Positions 9,557-19,469 of a DNA stretch of 64,000 nucleotides are shown here, in pieces. Source of the DNA: Paracoccus onubensis (GTDB taxonomy: Bacteria > Pseudomonadota > Alphaproteobacteria > Rhodobacterales > Rhodobacteraceae); the NCBI RefSeq assembly GCF_003591515.1, contig NZ_QZCG01000013.1:89538-153537 (forward strand), in the 5' to 3' direction. The translations under genes were made by a program, and so were the position numbers. The notes beneath the pieces were generated by a model that was not told the origin of the DNA, did no database searches, and saw nothing but the letters and a program-made list of their open reading frames with translations. Each line of letters starts with the position of its first letter. Position 1 is the stretch's first letter.

Positions 9557-10129
9557 TCACATCCCGTTCGGGTGCATCAAGGCCCACAACATTCCCCAAG
9601 CACCTGCCAGCATCGCGGCAATGATCGCGATCAGCGACACGATCCGTCTGTGCCACACCATCTTACGGGCAGCCTCGCCGCCTACATCGATGGCTGGCCG
9701 TGCCGTGGACTGCGCATCCTGTATGAGCCTCAGCAATTTTCGGGCAAGTCGCAGCCGCAACCACAACACCACGGCAAGCGGCAGGAGCAGCAGGATCAAT
9801 GCCTGCGCCATCTCCAGATCATACAGGAATCCCAGCAATCCCAAGGATGTCAAAACGAAACAGCAGATGCCTAGAAAAATCGTTCCCAGACCGGAACCGA
9901 TCTGCCATCTGGAGACGGTCAGCGAAAGCCAGTCCAGCAGAATAAGAATTTCCTGCCTGTCCTCGGATTTTGTGGCAAATGCCCGATGCGCCTTTGCCAC
10001 CACGTCAAACGGAACGCCGATCACGTGAAGCCCGGTACGCCACCAGAACCACGCAAAGACCAGCCAGTACCAGATCGTTCCGAAAGACCGGCTGTCCAGC
10101 AAGCCGATGAAGCCGTCGAATTGAAGCAC
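9557..10129 (-). CDS. Hypothetical integral membrane protein
   Basis: Protein of 190 residues not assigned to a named family. Four hydrophobic stretches can be seen: about residues 18-40 (rich in Trp: IWYWLVFAWFWW), 78-100, 106-125 and 160-182. A charged cytoplasm-like loop (RAFATKSEDRQEI) separates the first two and an Arg-rich loop (RLRLARKLLRL) follows the third. It lies 37 nt upstream of mfd on the same strand and may be cotranscribed. Proteins of this size next to mfd are seen in related bacteria, but I cannot give it a function. Confidence 0.65.
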   Translation of the reverse strand: MLQFDGFIGLLDSRSFGTIWYWLVFAWFWWRTGLHVIGVPFDVVAKAHRAFATKSEDRQEILILLDWLSLTVSRWQIGSGLGTIFLGICCFVLTSLGLLGFLYDLEMAQALILLLLPLAVVLWLRLRLARKLLRLIQDAQSTARPAIDVGGEAARKMVWHRRIVSLIAIIAAMLAGAWGMLWALMHPNGM

Positions 10130-10140
10130 GCAGGGGTTCC

Positions 10141-10169
10141 TTGTTCTTGATCGTCGCTGACCTTAAAAC
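10141..10169 (+). promoter_or_regulatory. Possible hemB promoter
   Basis: TTGTTC and TAAAAC are separated by 17 nt, about 63 nt before the hemB start. The spacing is ideal for a housekeeping sigma factor, while the hexamers match the consensus only partly. This rests on pattern alone. Confidence 0.3.
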
Positions 10170-10232
10170 GGCTTGGGATGAAGGGAAAGCATATCCACCA
10201 TCCCTTTGCCCGGACCCCGAAAGGAACGCATC

Positions 10233-11228
<996 letters not shown>

Positions 11229-11301
11229 TCGGTCTGACTCGCGTATCCTGCCGCCAAAGGATCGCGAACAGGTCCGGAAAACAATGCGAGGCGATGGAAA
11301 A

Positions 11302-11916
11302 ATGAGCAGTTTCGGAATGATGAACCGGCGCAATGTCTTGGTCGCAGGGGGCGCGGCATTGGCAATGGCGGGATGCACGAACGCGGTTGGAACCAATGGC
11401 TCTGCCCGGCTGGACGCACGCGTCGATCAGACCCACCAATACCTGATGCAGAACTATCCCAGTGCCGCAACTCTGGTAGAGAACGCCAAGGGCGTGCTGT
11501 ATATGCCCCTGATGACCGAAGCGGCGGTCGGGGTCGGCGGGGCCTATGGTCAGGGCGCGCTGCGGATCGGCGGGGCGACGGTGGATTACTATTCCGCCAC
11601 CCGAGCCAGTGTCGGCTTTCAGCTTGGCGCACAGCAATTCGCGCATGTCCTGATCTTCCAGTCGGATGCCGCGCTCGCGGCGTTCCGTGCCGCTCCGGGC
11701 TGGGTGGCCGGGGCGAATGCCTATTATGCTCTTCCATCGGGCGGCATGGCGGTGGGCGCAGACACGGTCACGGCTCAATATCCCGTCGTCGCCGTCATCT
11801 TCGGACAGTCCGGACTTATTGCAGGCGCAGCGATCGATGGCACCAAATATACCCGCGTGATTCCGTCATCGCTCAGCGATCTACGCTTTGGCGGTCTTGG
11901 CCTGCCCAGACAGTAA
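11302..11916 (+). CDS. Ysc84/SYLF-domain lipoprotein
   Basis: Predicted lipoprotein of 204 residues. After an Arg pair (MMNRRN) a hydrophobic segment ends in the lipobox LAMAGC at about residue 25, so the mature protein would be membrane-anchored. The rest is a Ysc84-type domain: YMPLMTEAAVGVGGAYGQGA, a central Tyr-rich GFQLGAQQFAHVLIF strand region and GLIAGAAIDGTKYTRV at the end. The domain binds lipids in eukaryotes; bacterial roles are not established. The start at 11302 follows GAGGCGATGGAAAA; an ATG 18 nt upstream and an internal MNRR start are alternatives. It lies about 70 nt after hemB and may be cotranscribed. Confidence 0.82.
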   Translation: MSSFGMMNRRNVLVAGGAALAMAGCTNAVGTNGSARLDARVDQTHQYLMQNYPSAATLVENAKGVLYMPLMTEAAVGVGGAYGQGALRIGGATVDYYSATRASVGFQLGAQQFAHVLIFQSDAALAAFRAAPGWVAGANAYYALPSGGMAVGADTVTAQYPVVAVIFGQSGLIAGAAIDGTKYTRVIPSSLSDLRFGGLGLPRQ

Positions 11917-11944
11917 CCCGGCTGCCGGCGGATCGCGGCGCAAC

Positions 11945-12748
11945 TTACAGGATCTGGGTCGTAACCGGATCGGCCAGACAACGCCCACCATCGACGGCGA
12001 CGATCTGGCCGGTCACGAAGCGCGATCCTTCACTTGCCAGATAAAACACGGTGTCGGCGACCTCTTCCGCGCCGGCAATGCGACCAAGCGGGGTTCCGGC
12101 GATAATCTGACCGCGAAGTGCCCCGTCTTCCTTCAATGCGCATTGAAGTTCATGCGACATGACGCTGCTGAAACTGACGCCATTGACACGAATCTTATGC
12201 GGAGCAAGCACCAGCGCCAATCCGCGCGTCGCCTGTTCCTGCGCCGCACAGGCGATGGAATAACCCAGCATCGCCGGAACAGGACGGGTCGCGGCCAGAG
12301 TCGAGATATTCACGATGGCGCCCGCCTGGGTCACGCCGTCCTGCCCCTCGGCCTGTTTGATCATCCGCTTTCCGACCATTTGCGACAGGCGCAGCACGGC
12401 AATCATGTTCTGACGCAGCATGTCCTCGAGCACGCCCGCATCCGTATCCAGCGGATCCGAGCTTTTGACCAGACGATGGGCATTCACCAGAATATCCACC
12501 CGATCGAATGCATCCAGTGTCGCAGATAACAGATTGGCCAGCGCCAGCCGCTCGGAAAGCGCGCCTGCGAAATAGCGGACCGGGCCGGTTTCGGTGTCAT
12601 AATCCTGGGTCTGAGATTGCAGCACATCCTCGTCCGCATCGGCAAACATGACATTGGCGCCGCGCTCGACGAAATGTTTGGCGACCGCCAATCCGATGCC
12701 GCGGCCGGCACCCGTCACGATTGCGGTCTTTCCCTGAATCGAAATCAT
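11945..12748 (-). CDS. SDR-family protein with altered catalytic site
   Basis: Short-chain dehydrogenase/reductase fold of 267 residues. The NAD(P)-binding motif TGAGRGIG is intact at residues 12-19, with Ser149 and Tyr163 present, but the tetrad lysine is missing: the helix reads GYSIACAAQEQ, so position 167 (normally Lys of YxxxK) is Cys, encoded TGT. The usual NNAG turn is also changed, to VNAH (residues 89-91 region). The C-terminal half keeps normal family features (KIRVNGV, FVTGQIVAVDGG). It is the last gene of a clpS - methyltransferase - SDR unit, overlapping the methyltransferase stop by 4 nt. It may be a pseudoenzyme or use another residue; the substrate is unknown. Confidence 0.85.
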   Translation of the reverse strand: MISIQGKTAIVTGAGRGIGLAVAKHFVERGANVMFADADEDVLQSQTQDYDTETGPVRYFAGALSERLALANLLSATLDAFDRVDILVNAHRLVKSSDPLDTDAGVLEDMLRQNMIAVLRLSQMVGKRMIKQAEGQDGVTQAGAIVNISTLAATRPVPAMLGYSIACAAQEQATRGLALVLAPHKIRVNGVSFSSVMSHELQCALKEDGALRGQIIAGTPLGRIAGAEEVADTVFYLASEGSRFVTGQIVAVDGGRCLADPVTTQIL

Positions 12749-13752
12749 TGCCGTCCCCTTTGGCGATGACCGCCACGGCCAGCCCCGCTGGCCTCGAAAA
12801 CCTTGTATCGATTGTCTCCGCCGATCTCTGCCACCTTGGCGAAATGCCCACGCAGCACCGTTTCATAAGGCAAATGCCGGTTGGCGACCATCCATAGCCG
12901 ACCTGCGCCGGTCAGCAGTTGCGCCGCAGCAGCGATAAATTCCGTGCCCAGCGCAGGACTGGCGGCGCGGCCCTCATGAAAGGGAGGGTTCATGACGATA
13001 CCATTGACCGGCTCGGGCAGACGGAAATCCCTTGCGTCCGCCCAGTGGAATCTTGCACGGCTATCGCTGATATTCTCCCGGGCGGATTCAAGCGCCGGGT
13101 AACTAGCCTCGACCAGATGAATCATTTCGACTCCCGGATGCTTCAGTGCCTGCGCGGCAAGCCACCCCCATGCCGCCCCCAGATCGATCAGACGGGTCGG
13201 CAGACGCTCGGGCAGGCAGCGGGCCAGCAGCGCCGAGCCGGGATCGATCCCATCTGCCGAAAACACCCCCGGTCGGGTCACGAAACCCGGCGCGATCATG
13301 GTCGAGCGGGATTCCCATTCCGCAGGCAGCCAGTTTCCGCCCGAAGGCGTGACACGAAAAATCTTGCCATGTGCCTTGCTGTGAACCTCATCGATGGCAT
13401 GGATTTCACGCATTTCCTTCAGGATCGCATCGATGCCGTCGGTTTTCTGCCCATTGACCCACAACACCCCGCCCGGCTCCAGCCGATCTGCCGCAGAGAC
13501 GATATCCGCCCGTGCAGCAGGTTTGGAGCGAGGTAGAAATACGATGGCCGTGCCGAACTGCCCCTCGATCTCGGGCGCAGCCTTGTAACCGCGGTTTACA
13601 AGCGCCGAGTAATCGGGAAACATTCCCTGCCGGATGACGGTCCGTTCGGGGTCAAGCGGCGAAAGGTCATCGGCACCGCCAGCTCCGAAAACCAGAACCT
13701 CGCCCCCGGGATGACCATCCGGAAAGGCCAGTTGCAATCGTGATGCGGTCAA
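12745..13752 (-). CDS. Class I SAM methyltransferase, RsmC-like (16S rRNA guanine-N2)
   Basis: Two-domain methyltransferase of 335 residues. The N-terminal half resembles the catalytically dead RsmC duplicate. The C-terminal half has the SAM motif LIDLGAAWGWLAA and the base-methylating motif IVMNPPFHEG, as in RsmC (m2G1207) and RlmG. I take the TTG at 13752, five bases after the clpS stop and preceded by AAAGAG; homologues typically begin with a similar TASRLxLA sequence. An ATG at 13779 would overlap clpS and lacks a ribosome site. It sits between clpS and the SDR gene in one operon. RsmC is most likely, but RlmG cannot be excluded. Confidence 0.8.
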   Translation of the reverse strand: MTASRLQLAFPDGHPGGEVLVFGAGGADDLSPLDPERTVIRQGMFPDYSALVNRGYKAAPEIEGQFGTAIVFLPRSKPAARADIVSAADRLEPGGVLWVNGQKTDGIDAILKEMREIHAIDEVHSKAHGKIFRVTPSGGNWLPAEWESRSTMIAPGFVTRPGVFSADGIDPGSALLARCLPERLPTRLIDLGAAWGWLAAQALKHPGVEMIHLVEASYPALESARENISDSRARFHWADARDFRLPEPVNGIVMNPPFHEGRAASPALGTEFIAAAAQLLTGAGRLWMVANRHLPYETVLRGHFAKVAEIGGDNRYKVFEASGAGRGGHRQRGRQ

Positions 13753-13757
13753 TCTGC

Positions 13758-14087
13758 TTACTCTTTTTCCATGGTGCATTGCAGTGGGTGCTGCTGGCGC
13801 CGCGCAAGTTCCATTACCTGCGCGACCTTGGTTTCGGCAACCTCATGCGAAAAGACGCCGACAACAGCCACGCCCTTGCGGTGAACCGTCAGCATGATTT
13901 CGATTGCCTGGGCATGGCTCATGCCGAAAAGCCGCTCCAGCACGTGAACGACGAATTCCATCGGCGTAAAGTCGTCATTCAGCATCAGGACCTTGTACAT
14001 CGGCGGTCGCTGCGATTTCGCGCGCGGCTTCACCACCAGATCGGACTGGTCATCCGGGCCATTCGGTTCGGTCATCCAATGCGTCAT
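13758..14087 (-). CDS. clpS: ATP-dependent Clp protease adaptor ClpS
   Basis: Small adaptor (109 residues) that delivers N-degron proteins to ClpAP. The flexible N-terminus is followed by the core PPMYKVLMLNDDFTPMEFVV, where NDDFTPMEFV carries the Asn-Asp and Met residues that line the N-degron pocket, and by HRKGVAVVGVFSHEVAETK with the conserved histidine. A second ATG 12 nt inside gives 105 residues and is equally possible. It is the first gene of the unit that continues into the methyltransferase and SDR. clpA is not in the window. Confidence 0.95.
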   Translation of the reverse strand: MTHWMTEPNGPDDQSDLVVKPRAKSQRPPMYKVLMLNDDFTPMEFVVHVLERLFGMSHAQAIEIMLTVHRKGVAVVGVFSHEVAETKVAQVMELARRQQHPLQCTMEKE

Positions 14088-14343
14088 GGCTGTAGGTTTC
14101 TGGCCTTTCGCGGTTTTACGGGCCGTCCGGGCAGACCCCCGAGCCGTCCCTGCCCGGCTAAGATATAGTCAAATCCCACCCGGATGAAAGCCCCTCGCCG
14201 CGCAGCACAGGGAAAACTTCCGCGAGTTTCGGAATCGATGCTCCCAGCCCGGGCAACCGTAATAAAATAAGTCAAATCCTCTGTTTCCTGAATAATCCGG
14301 TCGTGCTATAAAGGGATAATTAACAAATGGCGCGCAATAAACG

Positions 14344-16026
14344 ATGCGTCGAAATGAGGCAGATGAGACAGTGACCCGAAATCTCCTGACAGCCCGGCTG
14401 TGGGCAATAATCCTGTTGGCCGTCATGGTTCCCGTGACGGCGTCGGCAGCGCCTTTTGCGGCCTATGTGATGGATGCGCGCACAGGCAAGCCCATCTACA
14501 CACAGAACGCGGATACAAAACTTCATCCCGCATCACTGACGAAGATGATGACCCTGTATCTGGCTTTCCTGGCCGTTGAACGGGGACAGGTCCGGTTGGA
14601 CAGCAAGTTCACCGTCTCGTCGAATGCCGCGGCCGAACCCCCTTCAAAGCTGGGGCTTCGGGCGGGGCAGCAGATCGAACTGCGCTACCTGATCCGTGCG
14701 GCGGCGATCAAGTCCGCCAATGATGCCGCGACGGCTATCGGCGAAGGGCTGGCAGGCTCCGAAGACGCCTTTGCCCAGCAAATGACGCAGATGGCACGCG
14801 CCTTGGGTATGAACAACACGCAGTTTCGCAACGCCAACGGGCTGACGCAGGACGGGCATTATTCGACCGCACATGACATGTCAGTTCTGGGCCGGCGGCT
14901 GTTCTATGATTTCCCGCAATATTACAATCTGTTCTCACGCCGTTCCGCAGATGCGGGGATTGCGACGGTTTCCCAGACGAACAAGCGTTTTCTTGACGAT
15001 TACGCGGGCGCCGACGGCATCAAGACCGGCTATACCAGAGCAGCGGGTTTCAACCTGACCGCCTCGGCCAAGCATGGCAACAAGCGGCTGATCGCAACAG
15101 TCTTCGGGGGAACCTCGACCGCGCAGCGCAATCAGGTCATGGCCCAGCTCCTGGATTCAAGCTTCACACGGGTTCCCACCCGCGTCCGCGAGGTGCGGCC
15201 GGGGCCACCGCCGACATTGACCACCCGGATCGTCCGGCGTGCCCAGGTCGAGCCGTCGCCCGCAGCGACCAGCCCGCAGACCCAGCGGCTGACACTGAAC
15301 AGTTCCGCCCCGCCGCAACCTTCGGAACGCGTGGCAGTCGCTGCCCCGCCGGCTCCTCAGCCGCAGGCAGCCGCAATGCCGTCGAATGGCCAACTCGCCC
15401 TTAATGCAAGCACCAGGCCCCGGATTCGCCCCGCAGCCGAAGCAAACGCAATCGATGACGCGGTACGGATGGCTGCGGCCTCGACCAAATCCGATGCGAC
15501 TGCAGAATCCGATCTTGCCGAACCTGTCCTGGCGGTATCGTCCCGGCCCGTTCCTTCCCCTCGCTCTCGCGCGGTTGCAGCGGCCCCTGCAGCCAACGAT
15601 GCGGGCAATCCCAGCACGGCAACCGTCACGGCGGAAGCGGAACCAGCAGATCTTGGCAATTCGGGTTCCATGTCGCTCGTCGCGTCAACCCCGCCCGAGC
15701 CGCGTTCGGAAACCGTGATTGTGGCGGCAATGGGTGAAGGCGACATTTCTTCGCCCGAGGCGGTCGAAATCGTCAGCCGCAAGGAAAATAGCGGTCGCAA
15801 TTACGGCATCGTTCTGGGCATGTATCGTTCCAAAGCCGAAGCAGATCGGCTTGTGATGGAGATCGCCCTGAGACAAGGTGACGTGCTTTCCGGGGCAGCG
15901 CGCCATGTCGCGGATACCAATCGCGGTTTCCAGCCCAGCTTCGCGAATCTGACCCTGGCCGATGCGCAACTGACCTGCGAACAGCTTCAGGCCAAGCAGC
16001 AGGAATGCCGTGTCGTCGGACCCTGA
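14344..16026 (+). CDS. D-alanyl-D-alanine carboxypeptidase (S11) with C-terminal SPOR domain
   Basis: Penicillin-binding protein of 560 residues that trims the terminal D-Ala of peptidoglycan stem peptides. A signal peptide ends near ASA (about residue 35). The three active-site motifs are SLTK (Ser64, Lys67), SAN (124-126) and KTG (227-229). Beyond residue 290 comes a 190-residue Pro/Ala/Ser-rich linker (runs such as AAPPAPQPQAAA), and the last 80 residues form a SPOR-like domain that would target denuded glycan at the division septum. This organisation is longer than DacA of E. coli. A GTG 27 nt downstream is an alternative start. It is monocistronic, ending in a strong hairpin shared with lepA. 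Confidence 0.9.
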   Translation: MRRNEADETVTRNLLTARLWAIILLAVMVPVTASAAPFAAYVMDARTGKPIYTQNADTKLHPASLTKMMTLYLAFLAVERGQVRLDSKFTVSSNAAAEPPSKLGLRAGQQIELRYLIRAAAIKSANDAATAIGEGLAGSEDAFAQQMTQMARALGMNNTQFRNANGLTQDGHYSTAHDMSVLGRRLFYDFPQYYNLFSRRSADAGIATVSQTNKRFLDDYAGADGIKTGYTRAAGFNLTASAKHGNKRLIATVFGGTSTAQRNQVMAQLLDSSFTRVPTRVREVRPGPPPTLTTRIVRRAQVEPSPAATSPQTQRLTLNSSAPPQPSERVAVAAPPAPQPQAAAMPSNGQLALNASTRPRIRPAAEANAIDDAVRMAAASTKSDATAESDLAEPVLAVSSRPVPSPRSRAVAAAPAANDAGNPSTATVTAEAEPADLGNSGSMSLVASTPPEPRSETVIVAAMGEGDISSPEAVEIVSRKENSGRNYGIVLGMYRSKAEADRLVMEIALRQGDVLSGAARHVADTNRGFQPSFANLTLADAQLTCEQLQAKQQECRVVGP

Positions 16027-16062
16027 TGATATCTTTGTTGGCCCGATTTGAGGCCATGACCG

Positions 16063-16108
16063 CAATTGAAACGGGCGGAGCAGAAAGCTGCTCCGCCCGT
16101 TTCAATTG
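16063..16108. terminator. Bidirectional hairpin between the carboxypeptidase gene and lepA
   Basis: Twenty-one-base arms are perfectly complementary around a 4-nt loop (AAAG), with a GC-rich core GGGCGGAGCAG and an AT-rich base. It lies between two convergent genes. No long T-run follows on either side, apart from the TTTCAATTG foot of the stem itself, so the stem probably ends transcription from both sides. Confidence 0.8.
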
Positions 16109-16129
16109 GCAATCCCTGTAACCCGGCCG

Positions 16130-17929
16130 TCAGTTATCCATCTTCAACGCCTGGATAAAGGCCGTTTGAGGAATCTCGACCTTGCCGAACTGCCGCATTT
16201 TCTTCTTGCCGGCCTTCTGCTTCTCCAGAAGCTTCTTCTTCCGCGTCGCATCGCCGCCATAGCATTTCGCAGTAACGTCCTTGCGCATGGCAGATAATGT
16301 TTCACGCGCGATCACCCGCCCCCCGATGGCGGCTTGAATCGGGATCTTGAACATATGGCGTGGGATCAGCTCTTTCAGCTTCTCGACCATTACGCGGCCA
16401 CGGCTTTCTGCCCGGTCGCGATGCACCATGATCGCCAGAGCATCCACCGGCTCGTCATTCACCAGAATCGTCATCTTGACCAGATTATCCTCGCGATATT
16501 CGCTGATCTGGTAGTCAAAGCTGGCATAGCCCTTGGTCACGGATTTCAGGCGGTCGTAGAAATCGAAGACCACCTCGGCCAGCGGCAGGTCATAGACCGC
16601 CATCGCCCGGCTGCCGGCATAGGTCAGATCGAGCTGAATTCCCCGCCGGTCCTGGCACAGTTTCAGCACGTCGCCCAGATATTCGTCCGGCACCATGATC
16701 GTCGCCTTGATGCGTGGCTCTTCGATGTGATCGACCAGTGTCAGGTCCGGCATGTCGGCGGGGTTGTGCAGTTCCCGCACTTCTCCGTCGCGCATATGCA
16801 GGCGGAAAACCACGCTGGGTGCAGTAGTGATCAGATCAAGGTCATATTCCCGTTCCAGCCGGTCGCGGATCACTTCCAGATGCAGCAAGCCAAGGAAACC
16901 GCAGCGGAATCCGAAACCAAGCGCGGCCGAGGTTTCCATTTCGGAACTGAAGCTGGCGTCATTCAGGGCCAGCTTCTCGATCGCGTCGCGCAGCGCCTCG
17001 AAATCATTGGCATCCACGGGGAAGAGACCGCAGAATACCACCGGCTGCGCCGGTTTGAAGCCCGGCAATGGCTTGTCGGTCGGTTTTTTCTCATGGGTGA
17101 TCGTATCGCCCACACGCGTATCGCGCACCTGCTTGATCGAGGCCGTGAACACGCCAATCTCGCCGGGACCCAGTTCCGCAATATCGCGCATGGCAGGCGT
17201 CAGCACCGCCAGTTTGTCCAGCCGGTAACTTGCGCCGGTCTGCATCATCTTGACCTGATCGCCCTTGCGGATAACGCCGTCCATGACCCGGATCATCACT
17301 ACGACGCCCAGATAGGCGTCATACCAGCTATCGACCAGCATCGCTTTCAGGGGCGCATCACGGTCGCCCGTGGGCGCGGGCAAGCGCTGCACGATAGCCT
17401 CAAGCACATCCGGGATTCCCAGACCGGTCTTGGCGGAAATCGGCACGGCCTCGGAGGCGTCGATGCCAATCACATCCTCGATCTGCTCCTTGACGCGCTC
17501 GGGCTCGGCCGCAGGAAGATCGATCTTGTTCAGAACCGGGACGATCTCGTGATCCGCGTCGATAGCCTGATAGACATTGGCCAGGGTCTGCGCCTCGACC
17601 CCCTGCGTGGCGTCCACCACCAGCAGCGAGCCTTCGACCGCGCGCATGCTGCGGCTGACCTCATAGGCGAAATCCACGTGACCCGGCGTATCGATCAGAT
17701 TCAGGATATAGGTATTCCCATCCTGCGCCGGATAAGAGATCCGTACGGTATTCGCCTTGATGGTGATACCGCGCTCCCGCTCGATATCCATGGCGTCCAG
17801 AAGCTGGGCTTTCATGTCACGTTCTGCGACAGTGCCGGTCAGCTGGATCAGCCGGTCCGCCAAGGTGGATTTACCGTGGTCAATATGTGCCACGATCGAG
17901 AAATTGCGGATATGGGACAACTCGGTCAT
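16130..17929 (-). CDS. lepA: Elongation factor 4 (LepA), ribosome back-translocase GTPase
   Basis: Translational GTPase of 599 residues, the same length as E. coli LepA. The start at 17929 gives the normal N-terminus MTELSHIRNFSIVAHIDHGK; a 43-codon upstream extension in the open frame has no family counterpart. Motifs are G1 AHIDHGKST, G2 around RERGITIKA, G3 DTPGHVDF and G4 NKID, followed by EF-G-like domains and the LepA-specific C-terminus ending in QALKMDN. It stands alone on the minus strand, convergent with the carboxypeptidase gene, and the DMT transporter lies 49 nt upstream in the same direction. Confidence 0.97.
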   Translation of the reverse strand: MTELSHIRNFSIVAHIDHGKSTLADRLIQLTGTVAERDMKAQLLDAMDIERERGITIKANTVRISYPAQDGNTYILNLIDTPGHVDFAYEVSRSMRAVEGSLLVVDATQGVEAQTLANVYQAIDADHEIVPVLNKIDLPAAEPERVKEQIEDVIGIDASEAVPISAKTGLGIPDVLEAIVQRLPAPTGDRDAPLKAMLVDSWYDAYLGVVVMIRVMDGVIRKGDQVKMMQTGASYRLDKLAVLTPAMRDIAELGPGEIGVFTASIKQVRDTRVGDTITHEKKPTDKPLPGFKPAQPVVFCGLFPVDANDFEALRDAIEKLALNDASFSSEMETSAALGFGFRCGFLGLLHLEVIRDRLEREYDLDLITTAPSVVFRLHMRDGEVRELHNPADMPDLTLVDHIEEPRIKATIMVPDEYLGDVLKLCQDRRGIQLDLTYAGSRAMAVYDLPLAEVVFDFYDRLKSVTKGYASFDYQISEYREDNLVKMTILVNDEPVDALAIMVHRDRAESRGRVMVEKLKELIPRHMFKIPIQAAIGGRVIARETLSAMRKDVTAKCYGGDATRKKKLLEKQKAGKKKMRQFGKVEIPQTAFIQALKMDN

Positions 17930-17978
17930 GGCGAGGCTATACAAGGCCGCGCGCGCCTCGGAAAGAGGCATTATGCAT

Positions 17979-18890
17979 TCAGGGCTCGCCTCGCCTGACC
18001 ATCCCGTCGGGCGGCTGCGGCGAGGCTTCCCGTAACCGCGCCTCCCGCCACATCGCATAGCATCCCGAGGCCGCGATCAGAGCCGCTCCGATCAGGGTCG
18101 GTGCATCCGGACGCTCGGAAAAGAACACGACCGCGACGATCAGGGCAAAGGCAAGGCGCGAATATCGGAATGGCGCGACGGCCGCGGCCTCTCCGATCCG
18201 CGTGGACGTCACCAGTGCGGAATAGCCAAAGACGCCGAACAGCACCATTCCGGCCAGATAAGCCCAATCTGCTATGCCTGGATTAACCGGCGCCTGCCCA
18301 GCGGTCACGGCCAGCAGAAAACCTGCGGGAACAATCGACGCATATGCCGCCGCCGATAGAAGATCCGATGGAATCTCGGCCGCGATCCGGCGCGTGGCAA
18401 GATCGCGCATGGTCAGGGCGGCGACGCTCAGCAATGCCCAAAGCGCAGCAGACTGGAACGCTTCAGTTCCCGGGCGCAGAATCAGAAGCATCCCCGCAAA
18501 GCCCATCGCCACCGAAATCCACCTGCGCCAGCCGACCTTCTCGCCAAGGAACAGCGCCGCCCCCATCATGATGGTCAATGGCAATAGCTGTAATATCGCG
18601 GCAGCCGTCGCCATTTCCCCCAAAGCGAGCGCTGCAACGAAACCAACCGCGCCAATGGCCTCTCCCAGGTTGCGGATGACGAACACGGGCCGCAAAAGCG
18701 CACGCGACCACAGGCGCTGCCCCCGCCGGGCCATCCGCAGACCGAACAACAGAGCCCCCAGGAACCCGCTTGTCATCAGAATTTGGGAAATCGGCAAATG
18801 CAGGGTCAGCAGTTTGATGAATGCATCTTCAAGCGCGAAAAGCGCCATGGACAGGATCATCAGCAATGCGGCCCGGAAATTATCGCTCAT
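17979..18890 (-). CDS. DMT superfamily (EamA) transporter
   Basis: Predicted ten-helix membrane protein of 303 residues made of two EamA repeats: the first about residues 5-135, the second 145-285, each with a Glu or Pro-containing helix (ALFALEDAFIKLL and FFSERPDAPTLIG). Such carriers export metabolites or amino acids; the substrate is unknown. The ATG at 18890, preceded by a weak GGTGCGAG, fits family members better than one 15 nt upstream. The C-terminal tail is short, hydrophilic and Arg/Pro-rich. It may be cotranscribed with lepA downstream. Confidence 0.85.
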   Translation of the reverse strand: MSDNFRAALLMILSMALFALEDAFIKLLTLHLPISQILMTSGFLGALLFGLRMARRGQRLWSRALLRPVFVIRNLGEAIGAVGFVAALALGEMATAAAILQLLPLTIMMGAALFLGEKVGWRRWISVAMGFAGMLLILRPGTEAFQSAALWALLSVAALTMRDLATRRIAAEIPSDLLSAAAYASIVPAGFLLAVTAGQAPVNPGIADWAYLAGMVLFGVFGYSALVTSTRIGEAAAVAPFRYSRLAFALIVAVVFFSERPDAPTLIGAALIAASGCYAMWREARLREASPQPPDGMVRRGEP

Positions 18891-19054
18891 CTCGCACCTG
18901 TTCACGGTCAGATGACCGAGATCACGTCATCCCGCAGTTGTCAAACCGGCCCCATGCGAATCGTCTTTCAGGTAATGCGTTGAAGGAACGATTTTTCTAC
19001 AAGATATTGATGGGATGAAGCCGTTTCCCGCTACCCACTGATACGCGTAACAGA

Positions 19055-19083
19055 TTGTCTCGAACTCACGTTTTTGCTATATT
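19055..19083 (+). promoter_or_regulatory. Probable promoter of the small secreted protein / sirtuin pair
   Basis: TTGTCT and TATATT are separated by exactly 17 nt in a locally AT-rich stretch, about 70 nt before the ATG at 19152. Both hexamers match the housekeeping consensus well, making this the clearest promoter-like site in the left half of the window. Confidence 0.55.
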
Positions 19084-19151
19084 TTGTGTATATAAGGGCA
19101 AACAAGCCGGTCCACCGGCGCCCGAGGCAGAGGAAACCGAGGAGACAGTTC

Positions 19152-19454
19152 ATGTTCAACCGCATCATCATTGCGGCAGCTACGCTTATGCTGACCGCTC
19201 CGCTGGCGATGGCCGGCCCGATCGACAATGCCTGCATCCGCTCCGACCGTGCGCAGGGGAATGCCCCGCTATGCGGGTGCATCCAGCAAGTTGCCGATCA
19301 GACCTTGTCACGTTCGGATCAGCGGCGCGCAGCCAAATTTTTCCACGACCCGCATCAGGCGCAGGAAGCGCAGACATCGAACAGCAATTCGGATAGCGCC
19401 TTCTGGTCTCGTTATACGAATTTTGCCGATACCGCCGCCGCATATTGCAGCTAA
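19152..19454 (+). CDS. Small conserved secreted cysteine-containing protein
   Basis: Protein of 100 residues with a clear signal peptide (hydrophobic IIIAAATLMLTAPLAMAG, cleavage near residue 22). The mature part contains four cysteines: one at the start (NACIRSD), a close pair in LCGCIQQVADQ and one at the C-terminus (AAYCS). They could form two disulfides in the periplasm. The start is set by GAGGAG before the ATG; the frame is open further upstream without a ribosome site. Similar short proteins occur in Rhodobacteraceae and are sometimes labelled arginine transporter without evidence I can see; I would not adopt that name. The sirtuin gene follows after 15 nt. Confidence 0.75.
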   Translation: MFNRIIIAAATLMLTAPLAMAGPIDNACIRSDRAQGNAPLCGCIQQVADQTLSRSDQRRAAKFFHDPHQAQEAQTSNSNSDSAFWSRYTNFADTAAAYCS

Positions 19455-19469
19455 GCCATTCCACGCAGC

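Noticed and set aside
16334..17998. 554-residue open frame on the plus strand across lepA
   Set aside because: It is exactly antisense to the well-supported lepA, has His/Arg-rich shadow composition and no recognisable motif; GC-rich codon use leaves the complementary frame open.
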